Positions 1 to 3,719 of a DNA stretch of 5,436 nucleotides are shown one piece after another; positions within the stretch are counted from its first letter, which is position 1, and the number at the start of each line of letters is the position of its first letter. Source of the stretch: an uncultured Prevotella sp. (GTDB lineage Bacteria; Bacteroidota; Bacteroidia; Bacteroidales; Bacteroidaceae); assembly GCA_947303825.1 (NCBI GenBank), contig CAMYZK010000189.1, forward strand, positions 1-5,436. Direction: 5' to 3'. A program made the position numbers and the translations under genes. A model generated the notes under the pieces. The model did not search any database and was not told the DNA's origin. It was given only the letters and a program-made list of their open reading frames with translations.

Positions 1-1034
1 GCATCCGGCTTTTCCCGAAAGAATGGAAAAACGGACGGGTAGTCAATCGTGTGGATGCTATCATCCTTAATCAGCAGTTAGATTCTCTTCTTGTGGATGT
101 ACGTAAAGTCATTTATGACATGTACGAGGAGGGTAACATCGATATTGATGCCATTCCTGCTCGCTTGAAGGCCAAAAGGAAACCAAATGTCTCTTTTTTG
201 GACTTTTGTGCAGAGCGTACGAAAATTAGAAAGTATGGCAAGGCCAAAGACAGCCAGGAGCGCTATGAGCGCTTCCTGCGCTTTTTGGGCGAGTATGGCA
301 AGATTAAGACCTTCTACGATCTCACCGAGGCCAAGGTAATGGAACTGGATCGCTATCTCAAGAAAAAGAATGACATGAAGGCCAAGAGCCGATGGAACAA
401 TTATCATCGGTTCTTGAACTCCTTCATACTTGATGCCCAGAAGGAGGGATTGCTTCAGCTCAACCCTTATGACCGTGTAAAAATTGAAAAAGGCAACGAC
501 TATGATGGTATTGACAAGTATTTGTCGCCTGAAGAGTTCCAGAAACTGCGTACTGCGGCTATACCTGAAGCCAGATTAGAGCGTGTACGCGATTTGTTCG
601 TTTTCCACGCGTATACCTGCCTGTCCTACCATGATCTGAGGACTTTCAATCCAGCAAAGATCCAGGAGGTCGATGGCAAGAAAGTATACGTCGGTCATAG
701 GGGCAAGACCAAGATAGAGTACACCGTACCTATGCTGAGTCCAGCTATGGCAGTTCTTGAAAAGTACAATGGCAAGCTCCCTATGCTTTCAAACGTGAAA
801 TATAACTCCTATCTGAAGGAGGTGGCCACGGCTGCAGGTATAAACAAGCCTGTAACCACGCATTGGGCCAGGCATACGGGGGCCACGCTGCTGCTCAATG
901 CAGGAGTACCCATAGAAATAGTATCGAAAGTCTGTGGACACTCCAGCATCAAGATGACGGAGAAGATATACGCAAAGTTGTTGCCAAAGACGATTGTGGC
1001 AGCTGTCAATGAAATTGAAGATAAAATCACATAA
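1..1034 (+). CDS. Tyrosine recombinase (integrase) of a Bacteroidales integrative element, 5' end outside window
   Basis: Site-specific recombinase that would cut and rejoin DNA at attachment sites to integrate and excise the element. The frame is open to the left edge (first whole codon at 3, reading IRLFPKEWKNGRVVNRVDAI), so the GTG at 51 is internal and the start lies outside. Numbering from that GTG as residue 1: a SAM-like core-binding domain at about 45-145 and a catalytic domain at about 155-320. Visible catalytic residues are R217 and K219 (HRGKT), H271 and R274 (THWARHT), H297 (CGHSS) and the nucleophile Y307 (KIYAKLL). The usual first Arg is Ser (S192 in CLSYHDL). From memory of the literature, IntDOT of CTnDOT has the same change with a nearby R-x-K, so the enzyme is probably active. 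The stop is TAA at 1032. The family is clear; the insertion target is unknown. Confidence 0.95.
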   Translation, partial: IRLFPKEWKNGRVVNRVDAIILNQQLDSLLVDVRKVIYDMYEEGNIDIDAIPARLKAKRKPNVSFLDFCAERTKIRKYGKAKDSQERYERFLRFLGEYGKIKTFYDLTEAKVMELDRYLKKKNDMKAKSRWNNYHRFLNSFILDAQKEGLLQLNPYDRVKIEKGNDYDGIDKYLSPEEFQKLRTAAIPEARLERVRDLFVFHAYTCLSYHDLRTFNPAKIQEVDGKKVYVGHRGKTKIEYTVPMLSPAMAVLEKYNGKLPMLSNVKYNSYLKEVATAAGINKPVTTHWARHTGATLLLNAGVPIEIVSKVCGHSSIKMTEKIYAKLLPKTIVAAVNEIEDKIT

Positions 1035-1100
1035 AAGAATGATTATGGAATGCTGTAAGATGATATCAAAAAAGGAAATTGTGGAAAAGTAGCTAATAAT

Positions 1101-1124
1101 GGACTTTTGCAGATAAAAAAGTCC
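1101..1124 (+). terminator. Hairpin downstream of the integrase, possible terminator
   Basis: GGACTTTT (1101-1108) and AAAAGTCC (1117-1124) form a perfect 8-bp stem with an 8-nt loop, 67 bases after the integrase stop. No T-run follows on this strand, so simple Rho-independent termination is doubtful. The right arm shares bases 1122-1124 with the next hairpin, so the two cannot form fully at once. The pairing is certain; the role is inferred. Confidence 0.45.
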
Positions 1125-1143
1125 TGAGCCTTGCAGCCCAGGA
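1115..1143 (-). terminator. Probable Rho-independent terminator reading leftward
   Basis: On the minus strand, TCCTGGGC and GCTCAGGA (1143-1136 and 1129-1122) pair as an 8-bp stem with one G-T wobble and a 6-base loop. The stem is followed by ACTTTTTT (down to 1115), the classic stem plus T-run layout. It would stop leftward transcripts from running antisense into the integrase. On the plus strand the wobble becomes an A-C mismatch and no T-run follows, which favours the leftward reading. No minus-strand gene lies immediately to its right, so the transcript it would stop could come from the relaxase/winged-helix side or from elsewhere. Confidence 0.5.
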
Positions 1144-1167
1144 ACTCTCTAAAGTGCAGGTTAATGC

Positions 1168-1198
1168 AACTTTGCAACTCTTGGTCGGGTGCAAAGTT
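1168..1198. promoter_or_regulatory. Inverted repeat in the leader of the DUF3987 gene, possible operator
   Basis: AACTTTGCA (1168-1176) and TGCAAAGTT (1190-1198) are a perfect 9-bp inverted repeat with a 13-bp spacer. The left arm overlaps a smaller palindrome, TGCAACTTTGCA (1165-1176). CAAAGTTA at 1192-1199 recurs as a direct copy at 1234-1241, just before the start codon at 1259. Such an arrangement could bind a dimeric regulator or form an RNA leader hairpin. I see no convincing Bacteroides-type promoter (TTTG then TAnnTTTG at proper spacing), although the 224-bp gap after the integrase suggests the gene has its own. Confidence 0.4.
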
Positions 1199-1258
1199 AC
1201 GCATTTTTCCTGTACTATCCAAATTTCAAAAGACAAAGTTAAACAAATAACAAGAAAA

Positions 1259-2752
1259 ATGTGTTCTATAAACATTACTGAGGTGCTGGAATACGCACAA
1301 CGCTTTCGTGGGTTCTTCCCAGAATTGCCTATGGACGGACTTGTGCCCGAAGTCAAAAGTATCATCCGGCAGTTGGCTGCTGAGATGCATGCCCCCACGA
1401 ACTATGTCCTTGGCGCCGTCCTGACCTCATTCGGATGTGCCATGGGTCGCAAGGTCATCATAAGGGACGGTGCCTACTGGAACTATCCCAATCTTTATTC
1501 ATGCCAGGTGGGCTATGCCGGCAGCGGAAAGACTCCTTCTGTCCAGCATGTGTTGAAACCCATCAAGGAGTTTGACGCGAAGGAAAAGAAGGAATACGTG
1601 AGGGAATTGCGCAGGGCAAAGGCAAACGGAACAGAACATCCTCCTTTCAACAGCATCTTTGTGTCGAACATAACGACGGAAAAGCTGTTTCGTGTTCTCG
1701 ATAAGAAGCAGAATGACCGCTTCAACACCGGGCTGCTATTGCATTGCGGTGAATTGCTCAGCCACTTCGGCAACCTAGACCGGTATAACAGCGGCAACTC
1801 ACGTCCCTATTATCTCGACCTGTACAGTGGTCAGGATGTCAGTGTTGACAGGATGTACGATGATGAGGGTGTCCTCATTGAAAAGCCGTTTCTCAGCATT
1901 CTGGGTGACATACAGCCAAGGGAGCTGAGGAAGATGTTCCACGAAAACGACAGCAGCGGTTTCTTTTCACGCTGGTGCTTCTTCCTGTCCAATGGAAAGT
2001 CGGAGCGTTTGCCAGAGAACGCCATCTATATGAACCATTGGCGTGACACCCTAGAAAGAGCGATAGAAATGCCTTCTATGGAATTGACGTTCTCTGCCGA
2101 GGTCCTTCCCCTGTTGGAAAGCAACGACCAGGAACGCGAGGCACTTTGCGACTATCTGGCAGAGTCCAATTCAGAGCTGGCAGAGTATATCACCAAGCAG
2201 AACTATACCGTGCGAAGGATAGCTGGCATCGTGCACTCGTTGAACTCGATAGTGAAAGGATATGCACCAAACCCTGAAATAGGAAAGGCTGTTTATGAAT
2301 ACGCAGAGAATCTCGTTTCTTTCCTCATACGAGCCGCAGCGGTCGTTCAACAGATGCGAGCCGCGAGTGGCGTGGAGAAACTGACAAGTAAGGCTCTTAT
2401 CCAGAAGATGAATGAGAAACACCCCATCAAGAACATCTCGCAGTTTGCCGACTCGATAGGTGTGAGCAAGCAGTACGTGTCAGGGTGTATCCTACATAAG
2501 GACACGACGAAGTCGGAGAAACATGAGCGTATGCTCAACGATGCATTTTACAAATGGGCTGAATACCTGTTAAAGAACCACAGTGCCTTATATTATTCAG
2601 TTGGCCGCCTGCCCACTATGGAAGAGATAGAAGGCTGGCTGGTGTATGATGATGAGGTCATCAAGGCAACGCTGAAGAAGATGGAAGGATACCATCCTTC
2701 CGAGTATTCCATCCTGTTCTCGCAGTTGGCGTCACAAAAACCTCAGTTGTAG
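1259..2752 (+). CDS. DUF3987 (YfjI-like) P-loop ATPase, probable replication or primase/helicase-type protein of the element
   Basis: Protein of 497 residues with the DUF3987 layout, a P-loop family common on mobile elements and often linked to replication proteins; the exact reaction is not established. Walker A is G85-YAGSG-K91-T92. The Walker B-like strand LLLHCGE (159-165) keeps the Glu, but Gly stands where many P-loop proteins have Asp. The segment LGDIQPRELRKMF (215-227), then FFSRW with R238 as possible arginine finger, matches the family's conserved GxxQP...R region. The C-terminus (about 390-412) has a helix-turn-helix-like stretch, SQFADSIGVSKQYVS. I chose ATG 1259: an A-rich leader precedes it, and the in-frame upstream GTG (1154) would translate through an inverted repeat. 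The TAG stop lies inside the first base pairs of the repeat array. The family is sure; the function is inferred. Confidence 0.88.
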   Translation: MCSINITEVLEYAQRFRGFFPELPMDGLVPEVKSIIRQLAAEMHAPTNYVLGAVLTSFGCAMGRKVIIRDGAYWNYPNLYSCQVGYAGSGKTPSVQHVLKPIKEFDAKEKKEYVRELRRAKANGTEHPPFNSIFVSNITTEKLFRVLDKKQNDRFNTGLLLHCGELLSHFGNLDRYNSGNSRPYYLDLYSGQDVSVDRMYDDEGVLIEKPFLSILGDIQPRELRKMFHENDSSGFFSRWCFFLSNGKSERLPENAIYMNHWRDTLERAIEMPSMELTFSAEVLPLLESNDQEREALCDYLAESNSELAEYITKQNYTVRRIAGIVHSLNSIVKGYAPNPEIGKAVYEYAENLVSFLIRAAAVVQQMRAASGVEKLTSKALIQKMNEKHPIKNISQFADSIGVSKQYVSGCILHKDTTKSEKHERMLNDAFYKWAEYLLKNHSALYYSVGRLPTMEEIEGWLVYDDEVIKATLKKMEGYHPSEYSILFSQLASQKPQL

Positions 2753-2758
2753 TTGACA
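2751..2758 (+). repeat. Left outer half-site AGTTGACA
   Basis: A single octamer directly abuts the first 66-bp unit, giving two head-to-tail sites 8 bp apart (AGTTGACA then AGTTGACG). Its first two bases are the last two of the DUF3987 stop codon. It mirrors the octamer at 3151-3158. Confidence 0.9.
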
Positions 2759-2824
2759 AGTTGACGTTCAAATCTCTGAAAATGCCAATATACAAAGGTG
2801 TTTTCCGAGACTTGTTTGTCTACT
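2759..2824 (+). repeat. Array unit 1 (66 bp), degenerate right end
   Basis: Begins AGTTGACG and ends TGTCTACT, one mismatch from the GTCAACT seen in the other units. Pairing between its ends is the weakest of the four. Internally it carries CCAATATACA at unit positions 27-36, identical in sequence and position to unit 2. It is probably a decayed or more relaxed copy. Confidence 0.8.
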
Positions 2825-2850
2825 ATGTCCATATGAAGAAAAACGGGGTT

Positions 2851-2916
2851 AGTTGACACCCGAATTTCCTGAAACCCCAATATACAGGGAATATGCCAGA
2901 CATTTCAGCGTCAACT
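2851..2916 (+). repeat. Array unit 2 (66 bp)
   Basis: Begins AGTTGACACCCGAAT and ends CAGCGTCAACT. The outer 7 bp pair perfectly; further in, pairing is only partial (for example AAT at unit 13-15 with ATT at 52-54). Its left half closely matches that of unit 3 (AGTTGAC, then CCCGAAT at 9-15), and it shares CCAATATACA with unit 1. Confidence 0.9.
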
Positions 2917-2992
2917 TCTTTTTGGGATTTCTATACGAAAAATGACTATTCGTCAGACTATCGGCAAAAAACGCATCAAAATTTCAAAATGT
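2917..2992. other. Central A+T-rich spacer of the array
   Basis: This 76-bp segment sits at the symmetry centre between units 2 and 3. By direct count 24 of 76 bases are G or C (about 32%). It contains short A and T runs, a small inverted repeat ACGAA/TTCGT (2935-2939 and 2949-2953) and a near-direct repeat GACTAT (2944-2949 and 2956-2961). An A+T-rich core flanked by repeated sites is what a duplex-unwinding region of an origin looks like, but that role is inferred. No gene is visible in it. Confidence 0.55.
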
Positions 2993-3058
2993 AGTTGACG
3001 CCCGAATCTTCTAAAAGTCCCACAAACAGAGTGAAAGCCAAAGATTCAGGCGTCAACT
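2993..3058 (+). repeat. Array unit 3 (66 bp), longest stem
   Basis: The 18-base arms at 2993-3010 and 3041-3058 are inverted repeats matching at 17 of 18 positions (the exception is unit position 11 against 56, C-A on the plus strand and G-T wobble on the minus strand). The loop is 30 bases. As minus-strand RNA or single-stranded DNA the whole arm could pair. Confidence 0.93.
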
Positions 3059-3084
3059 AAATCAGTTTTCACGAGAAAAAATCA

Positions 3085-3150
3085 AGTTGACACGGGAAAC
3101 CTGCTCTCCCCCTTTATGTAAAGGCAATTACGCAGATTCCCGTGTCAACT
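3085..3150 (-). repeat. Array unit 4 (66 bp), best fit in reverse orientation
   Basis: The arms pair perfectly for 14 bp inside the unit, or 15 bp counting the flanking A at 3084 and T at 3151 (3084-3098 with 3137-3151). Its reverse complement resembles unit 1 internally: TGCC...AAAGG at unit positions 25-40 in both. The unit may therefore lie inverted relative to units 1-3, as the mirror layout would predict. That interior similarity is short, so the orientation is tentative. Confidence 0.88.
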
Positions 3151-3158
3151 TGTCAACT
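3151..3158 (-). repeat. Right outer half-site (AGTTGACA on the minus strand)
   Basis: The octamer TGTCAACT directly abuts unit 4 and mirrors the left outer half-site. Bases 3157-3158 are also part of the TAG stop codon of the winged-helix gene read leftward. Confidence 0.9.
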
Positions 3159-3642
3159 ATAACACAGAAGTTTTGTCCTCATCTTTTTTGCAGCTGCAGT
3201 CGCTGTAGGCTCCTGGTGCACGCTTGGCCGTCCTCTCAGGCTTCACGAGAGGCCTGACTATTGGGTCGATGGTAAAGTGGCGGTTCTTGACCGTCCCCTG
3301 ACCGGTAAACCATACTGAGAGGCATTTCAGCGTATGAACGGTGGTGCGATTGGATGCCTCCGACCGTAGGATGTCCATCTGGTTGAACTCCCTGATGATG
3401 CGGGTGGCCGTCTTTCGGTCACACCCCCATGCCTCAGCCAGTTCAACCTTGGAAGCCATGAACTGGCCTGTGTACAGAAATACCGAAAAGTTCTTCCTTT
3501 CCTCCTTCCTCGGCTCCTTAACTGCCATACGCAAGAAAGTGGCGAAACACTTCATCCTGCTTATTCCCTGACTCTCGTCAGCCAGATAGTCTATCTGTGC
3601 ATCGTTGAGGGTGATGCTGTACCTCACATTTGTATATTCCAT
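3157..3642 (-). CDS. Small winged-helix DNA-binding protein encoded beside the relaxase
   Basis: Protein of 161 residues, predicted cytoplasmic, with no signal peptide or membrane segment. Residues 64-92 (SKVELAEAWGCDRKTATRII and onward) read as a helix-turn-helix. Residues 93-111 (RSEASNRTTVHTLKCLSVW) would be the wing. The N-terminus (1-45) includes SQGISRMKCFATFLRMAV, a conserved-looking helical segment. The tail after 120 is basic and polar and probably disordered. The start is ATG 3642, behind the A-rich leader AATAACAATAGAACC with no Shine-Dalgarno sequence. It lies 77 bp downstream of the relaxase on the same strand, so it is probably co-transcribed. Its TAG stop is made by the outer repeat of the array. 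Likely roles, inferred, are a relaxosome or replication accessory factor or a regulator that binds the AGTTGAC sites. I do not know a named gene for it. Confidence 0.85.
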   Translation of the reverse strand: MEYTNVRYSITLNDAQIDYLADESQGISRMKCFATFLRMAVKEPRKEERKNFSVFLYTGQFMASKVELAEAWGCDRKTATRIIREFNQMDILRSEASNRTTVHTLKCLSVWFTGQGTVKNRHFTIDPIVRPLVKPERTAKRAPGAYSDCSCKKDEDKTSVL

Positions 3643-3674
3643 GGTTCTATTGTTATTGAAGTAAATAAGGAGGC

Positions 3675-3689
3675 GGGCATATCGTGCCC
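3675..3689 (-). promoter_or_regulatory. Short hairpin between the relaxase and winged-helix genes
   Basis: On the minus strand GGGCA (3689-3685), loop CGATA, TGCCC (3679-3675) forms a 5-bp G+C-rich stem; flanking GG and CC could extend it across a small internal loop. It lies in the 77-bp gap after the relaxase stop. No T-run follows, so it is not a typical terminator. It may be an mRNA-processing or stability element, or a small operator. Confidence 0.4.
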
Positions 3690-3719
3690 CACCTGTAATT
3701 CATTATCACACGTAAGATA

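Larger units (their letters stand above)
2750..3159. repeat. Mirror-symmetric array of ten AGTTGAC sites forming four 66-bp inverted-repeat units
   Basis: Forward heptamers AGTTGAC begin at 2751, 2759, 2851, 2993 and 3085. Reverse heptamers GTCAACT end at 2916, 3058, 3150 and 3158, and a one-mismatch copy (GTCTACT) ends at 2824. Every forward start has a reverse partner with which it sums to 5909, so the layout is an exact mirror about 2954.5. The sites define four units of exactly 66 bp, gaps of 26, 76 and 26 bp, and one extra heptamer abutting each outer end. The ends are a perfect 16-bp inverted repeat (2750-2765 and 3144-3159). The array fills the whole space between two convergent genes. 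I do not recognise it; a replication origin or multi-site protein-binding locus is the leading guess. An array of structured RNAs or repeated small mobile sequences is less likely. Confidence 0.93.

Noticed and set aside
51..53. GTG as the integrase start codon
   Set aside because: The frame stays open to the left edge with sequence typical of the integrase N-terminal domain, so the true start is outside the window.
1039..1092. 17-codon reading frame after the integrase (MIMECCKMISKKEIVEK)
   Set aside because: It is too short to judge and has no recognisable domain or initiation signal; it is probably chance, or a remnant of a lost small gene.
1154..1258. Longer DUF3987 protein starting at GTG 1154
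   Set aside because: The extra 35 codons cover an inverted repeat and an A+T-rich leader and look non-coding. ATG 1259 has a typical A-rich leader.
1035..1258. Attachment site of the element next to the integrase
   Set aside because: There is no tRNA end and no pair of matching direct repeats in the window, and the element continues on both sides, so no attachment site can be supported.
2751..3158. Integron attC sites or gene-cassette array
   Set aside because: attC sites need RYYYAAC on the left and GTTRRRY on the right. CGTCAAC and TGTCAAC break the first pattern and GTTGACA/G breaks the second. There are no cassette genes between units.
2751..3158. CRISPR array
   Set aside because: The repeats are only 7-8 bases, alternate in orientation, and have segments of 50, 26 and 76 bp between them. 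There are no cas genes nearby.
2751..3158. Invertible promoter or shufflon recombined by the integrase
   Set aside because: Tyrosine recombinase core sites need two inverted arms 6-8 bp apart. The close pairs here are head-to-tail, and the inverted ones are 26 bp or more apart. No coding sequence would be switched, because both flanking genes end at the array.
2751..3158. Independent insertions of a small inverted-repeat mobile element (MITE)
   Set aside because: No target-site duplications are seen beside the units, and random insertions would not give exact mirror spacing of all ten sites.
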